From Ditylenchus dipsaci (lineage: Eukaryota > Nematoda > Chromadorea > Rhabditida > Anguinidae): DNA of 64,000 bases. Below, in pieces: positions 1 to 26,749 of this stretch. The first letter of the stretch is position 1; every line of letters begins with the position of its first letter. The notes beneath the pieces are model-generated. The model was not told the DNA's origin. It saw only the letters and a program-made list of their open reading frames with translations, and did not search any database. A program made the position numbers and the translations under genes. The stretch covers positions 62,001 to 126,000 of the forward strand of contig SADC01000187.1 of NCBI GenBank assembly GCA_004194705.1, written 5' to 3'.

Positions 1-3000
1 TTATTTGGTATGCAGTAAACCAGCCATTGAGCCAGCTGCAAATCTAAGTGACAATCACGAAATGGTCTCCCACTGTCCCGTTTTTTGCACCCAGTCAGCC
101 AACCAACCTTTTAAAATATATTTGATTTGCGCGCAATTGAAGCAAGCACCACAAGGGGCATCCAAAGGTCGGAAGCTGAATGGGTTGTGGCCTTGCCTGC
201 CTGTTAATCATCATCCATTGAGCTGTACACTGTGAGAGTAAAGGCAGGGACTGACTTCTCTTTGCTCTTTTGCATACATTGCTGGTGGTTGGCCAGTCTT
301 TTTTGTTAGTAATATATTTCCATATTGTTGACTGCACATTATATTTACCCCAAGACTTATTATTGCTTGTTGATCCAACAATACACACTACTTTCTGATG
401 TGTTTATTTTTATTACTTTTTGCTTGTATCTAGATCTTAGAAAAAGTGTATGTACGTAGTGGTAATCTAATCCACGAGCAGTTTAGTAGATCGACTGTTG
501 GACAGCAAAAAGTCTGACAAGGAAATGCCGTAATTTATGTTTTAAGTTAATAAATGTAAATTCAATTGATTACCCAAGATTGAATTTGTTGAGGTCTCGT
601 ACCGATGGCTACTTAATGTGGGATGATAAACAATACAAAGTTGAAAAAACAACAAGTTTCAGTTTGCTATTCAAAGTTTTGCTATTGAGAGTCGAGGGTT
701 GCGCTAACCTGACGCTTTTTTCCAAAAGTATATCTCGGATCATTGACACCCGCAACTCTTAATAGCATAACTGTTGCCATTTGCAAACAACGACAGGCAA
801 AACCGAAATCCTTAAATTTTTAAAATCACTCGACGGTATGAACAAAGTTTGTGTAACATTCCCACGTTTGGTGTCGACGTACTGGACGCTGGCCGGCCTA
901 ACACTATAAGGCATAAAAACTTAATGCAACTTTTTTTAAATAATCGCGAACTCACTGAATATACACCGAGGCAATCAGTAACCTGCAAGGCTACACAGAA
1001 CTTTGTGAGGTTAGAAAATGTTTCAAGTATAACTCCCTTGCTTACACTTAAAAGCATTAACTTATCCATTGCTTTTCCGGTTTAAAAGAGTGTTTTACTG
1101 CACAAATGGATTAGCTAGCCTCTTCAGTGTGTCTCCCTGCTCCAAACTTGTTGTCATTAAGGTTTTTTGATGATCAAAGAAAAGGAAAATAAAAAAGGAG
1201 AATAAGAATTATTTGATTGGAATATCTAACAAAGGGGTGCCCTTGAAATGCCTGTTCCCCCACCCACAAAAATGACTAATTCCTAATGCTGCTGTTAGTT
1301 GTGTTGTATGTATGCCTCTCTCCCCCCCTCCTTACCCTGCCCCACCGTAGCAGCCAGCCCCTTGTGGGGAGCAGGAAGAAAAGTCATTTTATTCATTAAT
1401 TCTTTTATTTTACATTGGGTGTGTGTGAATGACAAAAATCACAGGATTGTGCACATTCCATCGCAAATTCTCTGCTGCTCCTCCTCCTACTCCAGTGCAT
1501 TATGCAGGGTTGAGGTTAGTTGGCCGAGCCAACTGCTACTTTATCCCTTGCTTCATGGCATTTGTTTATGGCAATAAGGGGCCATCATTGATTGTTGTTA
1601 TTGCTGCTTATTGTCTTTGGAGCATTATATGTAGATAATGCTGACTTGTTTGGAGTTGGTGTGGTGTTTTTTTTGAAAAGAATAATCAATTTTGTAAAAT
1701 ATTGATGTTTTTATCACAGCCTCTAGCCATAAAACTCCGGGGTATATGATAGTATAATCAGAAAACGCACAAATGCATAGGTATTCTATGTGTTTTTTTT
1801 AAAGTAGTGACTTTGATATTTAAGACCCTGATTTACTTACGGTTTTGCTTTAAAGTTTATGAAAGTTATTCTAAAAAAATAGCGATTCAATAGCGAAAAA
1901 TAGCGATAAATAGCGATAGCAAAATAGCGAAAAATATTCTAAAAAATAGCGCCTATTGTTTTAATATTGAAAAATTTGCGATAATCCAATTTAGAGTGTC
2001 TCATTTGACCACCTTTTTTTTTATCTGAAGCCGAAAATTTTAAAGAGTAACCCTACCTAAAATATAAAAGTAGATCGGATTCTTTAATATTAGCTTTGTT
2101 ACTTTCGATTAAAAAGCTTCAGGAAAATTTCGAACGGCATGTGCTTTTGTAATGTTTTAGACATTTGCTGAAGCGCAATTTCTGTTATGTGTCGTTACTG
2201 TTCATGAACCCCCACAAACCAAGTAAAGAAATTACAAAAATTATTCAATTATACAATTCTGAGAATTACCACAGAGATAGACACAAATTGGCTGAACAAA
2301 AATAGACCAAATATCAAGTAAATTATAAATGTAATCATTTTACTTTTTCTCCGCAAAAAACATCACTAAACAGTTTGGTGTTGAATACCAAGCCAGCTTA
2401 TTTGATAAGCAGCGAGCAGAATTGAGCAGCAGGTGATGTGCCTCGAATTGCTCTTTACAAGTGCTCCAAACAAATTACTTTGCTGAATTTCCCTCCCCTA
2501 CTCCAAGTGAGAGCATTTGTTAGCAAATAAGGGTTTGACTTATTTGCAATTGAGAAAACTTAAAAAGATAATTGGATGCGCAAAAAAATCAAGCTCTTGG
2601 TTCCGAAAACCTGGCGAAAAACCATATTCACCATCTGAGCCTCATATGTTCAAAGGGATTATTGTTACATAATTTTTCAAACTTCCAAATATTATTTGCA
2701 TATAGCACAAAGCACACTCCCAGCACGATTGTTTGCCAGCCAAACACAAATTGCACAAGCGCGCCTTTTTGTACTGTAGTAGATCTGTGTGTGAAGGGAT
2801 GTAGATGAGAACAAGCTAGCCTGTGTGTTCTTCGTCGTCCTTGAATGAGAAACAGAGAAGAGGGTAGTGACAGGCAGACAGACACAAGGCGTCCCTCACC
2901 AAACTTCCCCTTTTTCAATTAAAAGTGGTAGTAGTGGTGTGTTGGTAAGACTGTTCTTTAAAGGTGTGATTTACACTGGATCAACCCTAAATAGTCTGAG

Positions 3001-3759
3001 AGATATTGGATGATGCTCAACACTCTGAATGGTTTATATGGAACAGCAGCATTCCAGCCTCCCCCCCTTTATTGTTGTTACACAGACTAAATAATATTTT
3101 GTTTTGTTGAAAACACATTCTTATTCCTTTCCCGGCTGTGACCCAACTGTTGGTGTTCATTTTGTGATGGGAGTGGTGGTGGTGTTAGGAGGGGAGATGG
3201 TCAGCACAGGAAGCAGCAGCCTTATTTGTTATTGATTGGTGATGAGTCAAAGGGTAGTGATTGATTGGTAGGGAGATGTTCTTGTGTTCACATAAATAAA
3301 CCATTTGCTACTAATACTTATTGGCTTTGGAACACTGGAAGCCGAATTAACTTCTGCAACTTTTTTGCAATTAATCTTGGAGAGTTTGTGAAAAATCGTC
3401 AGCTAGCAGGGACGATGCTAGGAACAGTGATTATACTTTTTTCATTTGAGAAAAATGTGACTGGGGTTTGGTTTGTGCAATATCAGCCAGTTACTGTTTT
3501 ATTTTTTTGATTTGTTAATGAGCTAGTTTTTGCTTGCTTAGCTATTCCTTATGCAATAGTGTTTATTTAAAAGACTCTGTCTCTTCCTTATCATGGCGAT
3601 TTCAAAGGTTTAAATGCGCGCGGGACCACATAGATTTTTTCAATAATGTTTTCGAATTATTTTTTGTTTGCATTTTATATTTTAAACGTTATGTTTTTCT
3701 TTTCTTTTCGATACAAATCAGATTCTAACAGTTGTGGAGCAGTGAATGTGGAATAAGTT
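1..3759. other. Non-coding region upstream of the myosin gene
   Basis: I find no ORF here with conserved protein features. Open frames are short and lie in AT-rich or low-complexity DNA. The block from about 2,880 to 3,260 holds short G/T- and G/A-rich runs. The region probably contains 5' untranslated exons or regulatory DNA of the myosin gene that starts at 5,653, but nothing specific can be assigned. Confidence 0.5.
1871..1952. repeat. Short tandem array of an AAATAGCGA-like unit
   Basis: A 9-10 bp unit close to AAATAGCGA is repeated about seven times with small changes. There is no matching inverted array nearby, so this is either a minisatellite or one arm of a decayed foldback element. 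Confidence 0.6.
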
Positions 3760-3818
3760 GTCCGATCTGGTATTGTCAAGCAGCGTTGGGCTTGACTAGT
3801 GAATGGTTCTAAATTTTG
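3760..3818 (+). repeat. Dispersed repeat, copy 1
   Basis: This block beginning GTCCGATCTGG is about 80 percent identical, in the same orientation, to 42,142-42,200. The second copy is directly interrupted by a foldback element. It is the flank of a larger dispersed repeat of unknown class. Confidence 0.6.
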
Positions 3819-3882
3819 AACAAATGTACAAATTTATTTTTTAGACAATAAGTGCAAACAAGAAAGCAATTCGAAATTATTA

Positions 3883-4308
3883 CAGTTGATCCTCGCTATA
3901 GTGGCACCCCAAAAGTTCGTTTCCGCCTAGGGTCCGACACTTTCTTAACCCAATTTTCGAAATATTTTATAGATTCTGTTATGACAGTCTGATCGCAAAT
4001 ATCGTACGGATTCCGATTCTGCCGATCGTTTTTTTGAAAAGGAAACAACATTTGGGTTAAAAAAAATGAAACCTCAATATAGTGGCACCCTTTTTTGAAA
4101 ACAGGTGCCACTATATCGAGGTTTTATTTTTTCAACCCAGAATTTGTTTTCTTTTCGAAAACGATCGGCGAAATCGGAATCCTTACGATATTTGCGACCA
4201 GACAGTCCTAACAGAATCAATAAAATATTTCGAAAATTGGGTTAAAAAAGTGTCGGACCCTAGGCGGGAACGAACTTTTAAGGGTGCCACTATAGCGAGG
4301 TTCAACTG
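3883..4308. mobile_element. Palindromic MITE, pogo/Tigger-like termini, TA duplication
   Basis: The 426 bp element is a near-complete palindrome. It begins CAGTTGATCCTCGCTATAG and ends with the inverted form of this, and TA dinucleotides flank both sides (3881-3882 and 4309-4310). CAGT(T/C)GA-type ends with TA duplications are typical of pogo/Tigger-like Tc1-mariner elements. Similar-looking open frames on both strands are simply the two arms read in opposite directions. No transposase is encoded. Confidence 0.8.
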
Positions 4309-4429
4309 TATTGATAAAATGTGCGTGGTCCCGCACGCATTCAAAGCTTTCAAACTGCCATGAAAATGAAGAGACAGGGTCCTTTAAATAAACACTCGTG
4401 GAAGACCCATTTGCAGTGGCAGGCTAATA

Positions 4430-4681
4430 CCGTATTTTTTCTAATAGAACGTCAGTCTCCAATAGAGCGATACCCCCTACTTTGAGGGTCTGTATCTCAG
4501 AAAAAAGTAAAAATTTCCAAAAGCTGTTTATTGCATTTTCTTAACTCCCACGAGCTCTACCGATTGCGCTTTTTTAATTTTGGATTTTCACCCAGAAATC
4601 TCAAGATCTGCCCAAAATTTTCCCGATTTTCGGGGGGGTCTAAAAATAGACCGCCATGTCGTTCTATTAGAAGAAATACGG
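4430..4681. mobile_element. MITE with CCGTATTT termini, TA duplication
   Basis: The 252 bp element has inverted ends that read CCGTATTT(T/C)TTCTAATAGAACG and is flanked by TA. The same family recurs at 40,762-41,019 and 59,610-59,753, and an isolated right end lies near 5,240-5,263. No coding capacity. Confidence 0.7.
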
Positions 4682-4852
4682 TAAGTTAAAATTGTGTAAG
4701 CACCAGGTCGGAACAGAAGCCACCAAGTTTTTTATTAAGACCACCAGCAAAACTCTAAATTTTCTATTGATCACATCCCTACGAGTAGTTAGAATCAGCT
4801 CATTGTACATTTAGTGAACATTTTGAGGTGATTATACCTTTTATGACAGATA

Positions 4853-4920
4853 ATTCAAACCTCGATACAATGACAACCTTCGGTCGGTCCCTTGGAGTGT
4901 CGTTATTTCGAGTTTGACTG
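4853..4920. mobile_element. Mini-MITE of the pogo/Tigger-like type
   Basis: A 68 bp inverted repeat of the form CAAACCTCGATA...CGAGTTTGACTG, with TA on both sides (4851-4852, 4921-4922). The left end has lost part of the CAGT terminus. A related right end only (GGACTG-TA) is seen near 5,419. Confidence 0.55.
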
Positions 4921-5652
4921 TACTTAATTTTATGTAGCCGAAGAGAGCATGGAAGTCGCTCTAAATAATGTTAAAAAATTGTTAGAGCAAATCTTTGTAA
5001 TTGAAGGGTGTTAATCTTGGAGACGCCACAATCAATATCTTTACTTTTTTCGAATTTTTTCTCAGCATTTTTTTACATCTTAGAAAAAATTCTAAGCTTT
5101 CTTTTGGTACATAACATGCAATATTGTGTATAAAAACATTGAAAATATCAAAGTCGACCAGCATAAGGAAATGTAATTTAAATAAATAGCTTCTACTTTC
5201 CCTATTTTCGGGGATCGAAAATAGACCGACATGTCGTTCTGTTAGAATAAATACGGTAAGTTAAACTTTTTTATAATCCAAGTAAGGACCGATATTTAGG
5301 CCAGACGGTCAAAGCAGAACTGGTAAAAAATTTAAAAAATCGGGCTAAAAAAGTGTCGGGACTTAGGTGGGAACGAACTTTGGCCGGTCCCCTGAGTGTC
5401 CTTAAATCGAGAGCGGACTGTATCCTGTGGTTAGAAAGCTGAGAAGCTGGATATGGTTTCTTGTTTTAAACTTATTAGCTTTGCCCACTGTTTTGTGTAT
5501 TTACCATAACTTTGTATATTTATGTTATTTTATTTCAGACTTAAAAATATTCTATTCGGGCCGAACAAATCACTTATATAAGCCTATTGCCTAATTATTT
5601 TATTTTCTGTTGTCCACACACCAAATACCTTGTAAACTCCCCTAAATAAAGC

Positions 5653-19757
<14,105 letters not shown>

Positions 19758-20005
19758 TCTTTCCTGCAGGCTGAATACTTTCATTTGCCAAAACTCTTTT
19801 TTTTTCAAAAACGTATTTTCTCAGGCAATACCCCGTAGAAAAGGATTATTTTTCACCCCCAAAAAATGTTGCAATTGTCAATTAAATGGCTTTAATTTTG
19901 AAATCGTATCCAAAAATGTGTGGGGAGGGGGAGGCGTTGTTGGAGGTAGGTTATTAGAAAAAATACGGCAGTCAAATTTTTGTCATAAATTGGTGTGAAA
20001 CAATG

Positions 20006-20189
20006 CAGTCAAACATCGTTTATCGGGCAGCCTGAAAAGTGTGTACCCGCCTTTGGTCTGATACTTTTTACCTAAATTGTTAAAGTCAATTTTTGAAGTT
20101 TTTCAAGACTTCAAAGATTGAGGTAAAAAAATGTCGGGCCAAAGGCGAGAACGAACTTTTGGGGGTGCCGGATAAACGAGGTTTGACTA
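20006..20189. mobile_element. MITE, pogo/Tigger-like ends
   Basis: Begins CAGTCAAACATCGTTTATCGG and ends with the inverse CCGGATAAACGAGGTTTGAC. The internal CCGCCTTTGGTC and GGGCCAAAGGCG are also inverted. TA follows the right end; the left flank is TG. Confidence 0.65.
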
Positions 20190-20592
20190 TACCGTCTCAA
20201 GTTTAGTGTCTACCCCGGCCTTGGTCTCCTACCGTGATTTTTACGCCTCGTTTTTTTTTCAAGGGACCATGATTTTTGAGGGGTCGAATCGCCCATTATG
20301 TTTTTTTAAGTTTTTTTGTTATTCTTTCGTATTTTTTTTTTGAAATTATTTATTTATGTTTTGGGACATAGATGTGTCAATCTAGACATTGTTGGTTTGT
20401 ATTTTCATCAAATTTAAAAGTTAAGAAGGGTGCAACCGAGGTGCAATATCAAAAGTCTACATTTTGTAAGAAAATTTTATATTACGGTCTGAATTTAGAC
20501 TTCCATTGCATTTTTTTAATTTTTCTTTGCACTAGCTTGTAACCCTGAATCTCTCTAACAATCTTTCTAACAAGCTCTCAAGCTTTAATAAG

Positions 20593-20881
20593 AGGGAGTA
20601 ATCGTTTCGCCAATAACAGTTTTGCCAATGAGATCACTTTGCCAATAAGATTTTTTGGCTAATGAAAATCACTTGGCCAACGATATGTTTTCACAAATAA
20701 CTCCTTTTCTCAAGTAACTTTATTTTTTTGTCAGGCAAATTACCAGAGATGAGCTACGAAATAACTGTTAATTTGCCTTACAAGGAAATAAGAGTGCTTG
20801 AGAAAAGAAGCTACTGGCGAAAACATATTATTGCGAAGTGATTTCATTGGCAAAAGTTTCATTGGTAAAACGATTACGCCT
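20593..20881. mobile_element. Foldback element with 9-bp target duplication (Mutator-like)
   Basis: Ends are AGGGAGTAATCGTTTCGCCAAT and the inverted AGGCGTAATCGTTTTACCAAT. The left arm repeats a GCCAAT(A/G)A motif every 12-18 bp and the right arm repeats the inverse, ATTGGC. The flanks are TTTAATAAG and TCTAATAAG (9 bp, one mismatch). The opposite arm of the host palindrome, near 21,010, retains the uninterrupted site CTCTAATAAGTCATT in inverse form, which proves an insertion with a 9 bp duplication. A 9 bp duplication is typical of Mutator (MULE) transposition. Confidence 0.85.
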
Positions 20882-21057
20882 TCTAATAAGTCATTTCCGA
20901 AATGTAAAAACTATTCGGTTTGAAAAAATTACAGCTAATTTCTTCAAAACCTCTAAATCTTCCAATTTTCTTCAAACTGAATAGATTTCACATTTCGGAA
21001 ATGACTTATTAGAGCTTGAGAGCCTGTTAGAAAACTAAGATTCAGGGCTGCAAGCTA

Positions 21058-21210
21058 CAGTCAAATCTCGATATAGCGACACCTCGATATAACGACACCC
21101 AAAAATTGACCAATTTGGTCAGCTTTGACTAAAATTTAATCAAATGAACCCTCGATATGATGACAACCTTAGGCCAGTCCTTGGGGTGTCGTTATATCAA
21201 GGTTTGACTG
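21058..21210. mobile_element. MITE, pogo/Tigger-like, inside the 21-kb palindrome
   Basis: It starts CAGTCAAATCTCGATATAGC and ends TATATCAAGGTTTGACTG, with TA on both sides (21056-21057, 21211-21212). The CTCGATATA(G/A)CGACAC subterminal motif is doubled on the left. Confidence 0.8.
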
Positions 21211-21732
21211 TAGTGCAAACAAAATAAAAAAGTGCAATGATAGTCTAAATCCAGACCGTAATATAAAAATTTCTTACAAAATTTAGACTTTTCATACTGC
21301 ACCTCAGTTGCAGCGTTTCTTACTTTTAAATTTCATGAAAATACAAACCAACAATGTCTAGATCGACATATAAATGTCCCAAAATATAAATAAATAAAGT
21401 AAAAAAATTACAAAGATTAACAAAAAAACATAAAAATAGTAAAAAAAGAAAATGGTCAATTTGTCCCCTTAAAGGTTATGTTCCCTTTCATACCTCAAGT
21501 ACCACTCCCTCATCGCCAAATTATTGATTTACCTTACCGATTTTGACCTCATTTTTAAATCAGTACAATTATTTTTCAAAAAATGGAATAATAACGGTTG
21601 GACCCAGCAGAGAGTCGAACTTGAGTTGGATAGTTGTATAAAATTGAACTGTATACACAAAACATGATTAGGACTAAATGGCTTTCTTTAGCTTCAAGCT
21701 TTCGCTTTCCTGCCTAAACACTTAATTTTAAG

Positions 21733-21779
21733 GCTCTAACTTGACGGATGAGAACGCTAGTGCTTGCAGCAGTCTGTAA
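21733..21779 (+). CDS. Possible alternative myosin tail exon A
   Basis: If the last myosin exon is spliced at the GATG|GTGAGA donor (19,734) instead of being read through, a TTTTAAG acceptor here continues the frame as GSNLTDENASACSSL then stop. It could also be a 39-nt in-frame cassette (21733-21771, donor GTCTGT) joining the exon at 21,893. The evidence is splice signals and phase only. Confidence 0.35.
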
Positions 21780-21892
21780 TTTAAAGCCATCCCTTATGTT
21801 GCTTGTTGTCCAATCACATTCCTCAGCTCCAAGCTGCTACTTTCCATTCCTACTCTTCTTCTTGCTCTGTAACAGACTTATTTGTTGTTTAG

Positions 21893-21987
21893 ATGGATTG
21901 AGATCCTCTTCCCAACACCATTTGTCCTCTAGCCGTGCTAAATCACCCAGCAGCTATGGGTATGCAGATGGCTACCCATCCAGATAA
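21893..21987 (+). CDS. Possible alternative myosin tail exon B
   Basis: A pyrimidine-rich acceptor (TTGTTGTTTAG) precedes a frame that fits the phase of the 19,734 donor. It gives a basic, Ser-rich tailpiece (DGLRSSSQHH ... SSYGYADGYPSR) ending in TAA. Non-helical tailpieces of myosin II are commonly phosphorylated and alternatively spliced (SM1/SM2 in vertebrates). The read-through form ends in GENIPPL instead. RNA data would decide. Confidence 0.5.
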
Positions 21988-24880
21988 ATGTGCACTAACA
22001 GCAAATACAAAATAACATTTATTTGAGCTTTTTGTGGTGCGTAGACACGTTTGGTCTTTTTGGACATTTGCCGTCAACCGGTCAAAAGTTTTGGATTTTT
22101 ACCCAAAATATTAAGTTTCTGTGTTTCAGAATCATGGTCACATGAATTATTTTAAGCCAATTTTTTGCGAAAAATAGAATATTTAGAAAAGTCCTTTCAA
22201 CGCAAAATTTTACCAAACATAATGTCCAAAAATTCATCGTGCGTTCTCTACGCTAATTATTATACACATTTTCTAACCTAAAAAATATCTAAAAATATGA
22301 TATGATCAACTTTATGTGTATTGACCCAGACCTTAAATTGTTGTTATCACCAAATTTTCTTGCCTGCTCCATGCCTTGGATATATAAATTGTGTCTTTTT
22401 GTATTGGGTGGTTTGATTGACAACAATAATAATTATGGTCTTTTTGCTTGTTGTCCCCCCTCGTCCACAACATTCCCTGCCTTTGAATCAACTATGAGGA
22501 TATGATTGTATAATTGAAAGCGCCTATTTTTCTTGTGTATGTTTGGCTACTTTGTTGACAGTGCAAAATGATTGACACACATGGCTCTCTTCTCTTAAAA
22601 AAACTGAGCGGATATAGCAGCACTACCAACCACACTTGTTCTTTTGCTTAATTTAAAATTCTTATTTTTTACAGAAAGTTGGAGTATAATTGTACTTTTT
22701 CAACTATTGAACATATAAATTACTTTAATTAAGAAAATCGCATATGACCAGAAAATTTCACAGAATAATAAAAAAAAGAAAAATGGACAGGTTTCAATTA
22801 ACGTACGCCAGTGCAAATCAAGGCGACGACTAGCAGTGCTTTTTATAATTTTGTGATTCTGCTACAAGATAATCATAAAATGTCGATCAGGCATGGCGAG
22901 ACCTCTCAATTAAATAGTTCATCTTAACGGGGTTTTTCATAAAGACAAACTTTATTTGTGGCTCAAATTTAAAAAGTTTGAATTTCATTAACAAATTACT
23001 GAATTTTGCCTCCAATTTTTTATTGCTATTTTCTTATTTACGAGTAACAGAGATATTTACGCTGTAAGAAAAAGTGAGTTTAAATCAACAAAAGAAAATT
23101 TAGACATTAATCTCCTCAGTTTTTAAATTAATACAAATTTTCAGAAATCGAAGACAATCTAAGATAATTTTTTCTAAGGTTAGCCTCCCAAATTTAAGTA
23201 CATTTCAGAAGCCAAGTACACTTGGGAGCCCTGATTGAAACATTTAATTGTTTAGGGCACTCTTAATGGTGTTTCTCTCAAATTAAAAAGCCCAGATGAT
23301 GGGTTTCCTAATGAAGTATTACATGCCCCGGATGATAGCAAGCGGTGGATCAACAGTGGCAATTATGAAAAAAAAAGCATTTCCGAAGCTGACTTTTTTT
23401 TTCATAAAAGTCCATTTTTGTGAAAATTATCGACTAACTGGCCAAAAAAATTTCATGCCGTCAGAAGCCTTATTCAATTTTTGTGAATGGGGTGTGGTAG
23501 TATGGAGAAAATGACCTGTGAAGTTCGCTAGTCGTAAAGTTGATTTTGAGCAAATGCTCGAGCATTTTCATATTTTTTTGAGCATATGCTAGCATATTTC
23601 TTATATCAGATGATCAGCAACTCTGGCTGTATAGGTGACTGTACAATTAACTGTACATGTAAACTAGGCCTCTACGTCAAAGTTCGACCGTATGCAAAAC
23701 AGAAAACCGCTATTCTACTATTTAAGGCTTTAATGTAAAATGTAAATGCAAATTTCGACTTGTTCCCCCTGTTGACTTTCTCCGCATTTTGCCTTGGTCC
23801 CCTGCTGATTTAATGTGATCATGGCGTTTCAGATGACATTAACGATCCCACTAAAAAACAACAGAGAAACCGAGCGATTTTCACAAAAAAACAACAAGGG
23901 GGACCAAAGCAAAATTTGCACTGGATGTATCAATCAGCTCATATTAACCGACTTATATCAAATGACCGTTAACTGTGGCTGTACAGTTGACTTACAGTTA
24001 ATTGTAACTCAAACTGAACCCTATGTTGATCTTTGACTATATAAAAAACAAAAATCCGCTGTTTTTTTTTCATTAAGAGCAGTTTTTTTCGTGCTAGGAC
24101 AATTTCAAGTTTTTTTAATTTAAAAAAATATGCCACTTTGACCAAAGTTTTGCTAAATACGAAAAATCGGCGCTACCGTAATACACACTATGCTCGTTTC
24201 ACAACCCTAGTCCTAACTCTTTCCAGCTTTAGACGTAAATTTTTTTACAAGACAAACCTTGAATTCTGCCACCAGGTTCGTGATCAACTTACCCAATTTG
24301 CATGTGAAATTTCTCTTAAAGGGACATGCTCACGCTATTACAGGTGGTGCCCGCCAATTTAACCCTAGAAAGGTCATGTCAAATTTGTGGGCCTTGGTTT
24401 GTCTCTTAAAATGGACGTTTAGAAAAACGGTGAGATAGTCTAGAAAGATAATAATCTCGGCTTCTAAATGGCATATTTTAAAGCTGATGAGACAATATCC
24501 GGCAGAATTATAACGTAATTTGAAGTGATGCACGTTTTGGAGATGTGCACACACACATACCTTAGACATGAATCACTCGAAAGTGACTCTGGATGCATAA
24601 AACATGTATGCATACCAGAGTTTCTTCAGCGGTAGGCCCCAGTCAACAAAACTATGTTCAACATCTTCTTTTGTTCAAAATTAGCCCATTTTTGGTCCAT
24701 TTACACCCCAATACAGCCCTAAATCCCTTTAAAAATGGTCAAAAGGGTACTTTTGAGGTGGTCCCAAAACTCAATTTTTTAGTGACCAGAACTCAAAAAT
24801 AATGCCTTTTTTCAACTCCTAAGGCGATATTGAGTCGATATATGGTGTTTAAAAACACTTTAAAAAACCTTAATTTAGGA
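21988..24880. other. Intergenic DNA downstream of the myosin gene
   Basis: No conserved coding signal was found. Fragments of dispersed repeats occur: partial MITE ends near 23,640-23,690 and 24,000-24,040, and a copy of the ACTCGAAAGTGACTCTGG repeat at about 24,574-24,650, which also occurs at 30,200 and 47,455. Confidence 0.5.
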
Positions 24881-24884
24881 GGGG

Positions 24885-26435
24885 GGGCATATGCAAGTAG
24901 CAGCGAAATTTTTATGGCATTGTGTTTTCTCAAAATTTTTTGACAATTTTTCAAAATTAGAAAAGGGTCTAACGGAATTTTGCAGCAAATTTATGTTTTT
25001 CTTTTAACTTTTTAAAAGTTAATAACACCATCATGTAGCCCTACAAGCCCCACTATCCTAGTTTCTAGTGACGTGTCATTTATTGCACCATCTCTACAAA
25101 AAGTACAGGGTGGCCCAAAAAAACCTGAATTTTTTCAAAATTAACACTCCGACGGTCATGTGTCTAAAATAGAACTACGGACGCAGAATTTCACGCGCTA
25201 CAAGATGGTGCTATTGGTTTTTAGTAGACATCGAGAACATCGTTAAGAAAACGCGTCTGAAAATCGGTCACAAAATAGGTATCTCAAACGTGGTCTCAAT
25301 GCTATTTTTGTTATGTATTAACACTAGAAGGGCTGAGCGTAGACATGGTAGCGGTTTGTAGAGAATTTCATGAGAATTCCGAATCTGCAAAAAAAAATTT
25401 CAAAAACGTTTCCTTTCCGAGAGTTATGGCCTTTTGAAGTAAGGCTATTTTTACAAAGTTTTCATGAAATTTTATTTCTATTTTTAAGTCACATCTTTTT
25501 TATCAACAACTCAAATTTTTAAATTAAATGCTTATTAGGTGCAGAATTTTATAAGCTTTCCAATAAATATATATGTGTCTGTCAACTATGCGGAAAGTTC
25601 ATAGAAAGAAGCAAAATTAGTAACAGGTAGGTTATTGTTAATCCTGATTTTTTGTACATTTATGGCTGTACTTTTTGTTCTAAATTTATTTTTTCATACT
25701 TTTGCTCTCAATAGAAAGAGTAATGTCTGCGGAATCTTTTGCTACCAAAAAAGCATGTCCGTACAGTGAAGAAAAAATTAAAAAATTGGGTTAACCAGCA
25801 TTAAAATATTTTATTAATGGGATGGACGGTTGCAGTCTTAGGTCATAAGGTCAGCTTCAAGGTAAGCAACATATGGGAAGCAACCACTTAGTGAGTTAGC
25901 CCTGTGCAGCAATCTGCGTTAATCTCCTGCTACGAGAGCTAGACCTAAGACTACGGAAATGAGAGGACTCGGTACCGGCCTCACAACCGTTATTTAAACA
26001 TCCTTGCTTGCATCAAAAATCTTTATTTCAGACGGTGCGCGGAAGCCCTTGACAAAAAATTTCAGATTTTTGGGACACCCTGTAGAGCGAAAAAGTAAAA
26101 GTATGAAGCAAATAAAAAAAAAATTTGGTTCATACTTTAATTTTTTTGTTCTACTTTTTTCAGAGATGGTGCAATTAATGACACGTCACTAGAAACTAGA
26201 ATCGTAGGGCTACATGCTGGTGTTATTACCTTTGAAAAAAGTAAAGAAATTTTAAGAAAAAAAAATGAAAACAAATATTTGCTGTGAATTCCGAGAATTT
26301 GCGGCGAAATTACGTTACACCAATTATAAAACTCGTTTTGTAGCTGATAATCTTGGCTACAAAATGAAAGGTCAACTTTTAAAAAAGTTCTTAAATTTTT
26401 TAGGAAAAAACACAATGCCACAAAAATTTCTTTCG
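24885..26435. repeat. Long palindrome with TGTAGCCCTA box in the arms
   Basis: The left arm (about 24,900-25,100: AATTTTTATGGCATTGTG ... CACCATCATGTAGCCCTAC ... AGTGACGTGTCATT) recurs inverted at about 26,160-26,430. Between the arms sits a separate terminal-inverted-repeat element (25,106-26,082). Confidence 0.65.
25106..26082. mobile_element. Tc1/mariner-type non-autonomous element inside the palindrome
   Basis: The 977 bp element starts CAGGGTGGCCCAAAAAAACC and ends with the inverse TTTTTGGGACACCCTG, flanked by TA on both sides (25104-25105, 26083-26084). I see no intact transposase frame. Confidence 0.65.
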
Positions 26436-26460
26436 AAAAAAAACGTATTTATGACACAAC

Positions 26461-26613
26461 CAGTCTTGCTGAATCAGCCGGCGTTATCAACCGGTTGATT
26501 CGCCGGTGGGCCGCCGATTTATCACTTTTATCAACCGGTTGATCAACTGGAAATCAATCAGCCGGTTCATGGTGGATGTGGCGGTTGATAAAATCCAGTC
26601 GTCGACAAGACTG
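26461..26613. mobile_element. hAT-type element made of ATCAACCGGTTGAT units
   Basis: The 153 bp element has ends CAGTCTTG and CAAGACTG, with the exact 8 bp duplication GACACAAC on both sides (26453-26460, 26614-26621). The interior is several ATCAACCGGTTGAT-like palindromic units with CGGCTGAT and CGCCGG variants, so any part can pair with any other. Confidence 0.9.
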
Positions 26614-26749
26614 GACACAACCTAATATATGAACGTATCGATTTTTACAATAATGATAGGGTCCATAACTTAAAATTTTTTGCCATCGGTTACATTTCAT
26701 TTTTTATACAACTCTTTGCATTTTTTCAGCCTACCGCCTAAAAAAACAT

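Larger units (their letters stand above)
20325..21410. repeat. Large (about 1.1 kb) palindrome carrying two younger insertions
   Basis: Outer arms match in inverted orientation from the ATTTATGTTTTGGGACAT block (about 20,350) through the ACATTGTTGGTTTGTATTTTC block to GTCTGAATTTAGACT near 20,500, against about 21,240-21,400. The left arm is interrupted by a 289 bp foldback element (20,593-20,881) and the right arm by a 153 bp MITE (21,058-21,210), so this palindrome is older than both. It fills the interval between the last myosin exon and the candidate tail exons. Confidence 0.7.

Noticed and set aside
3896..4363. Two similar proteins encoded on opposite strands
   Set aside because: They are the two arms of one palindromic MITE, so the similarity is a consequence of the inverted repeat.
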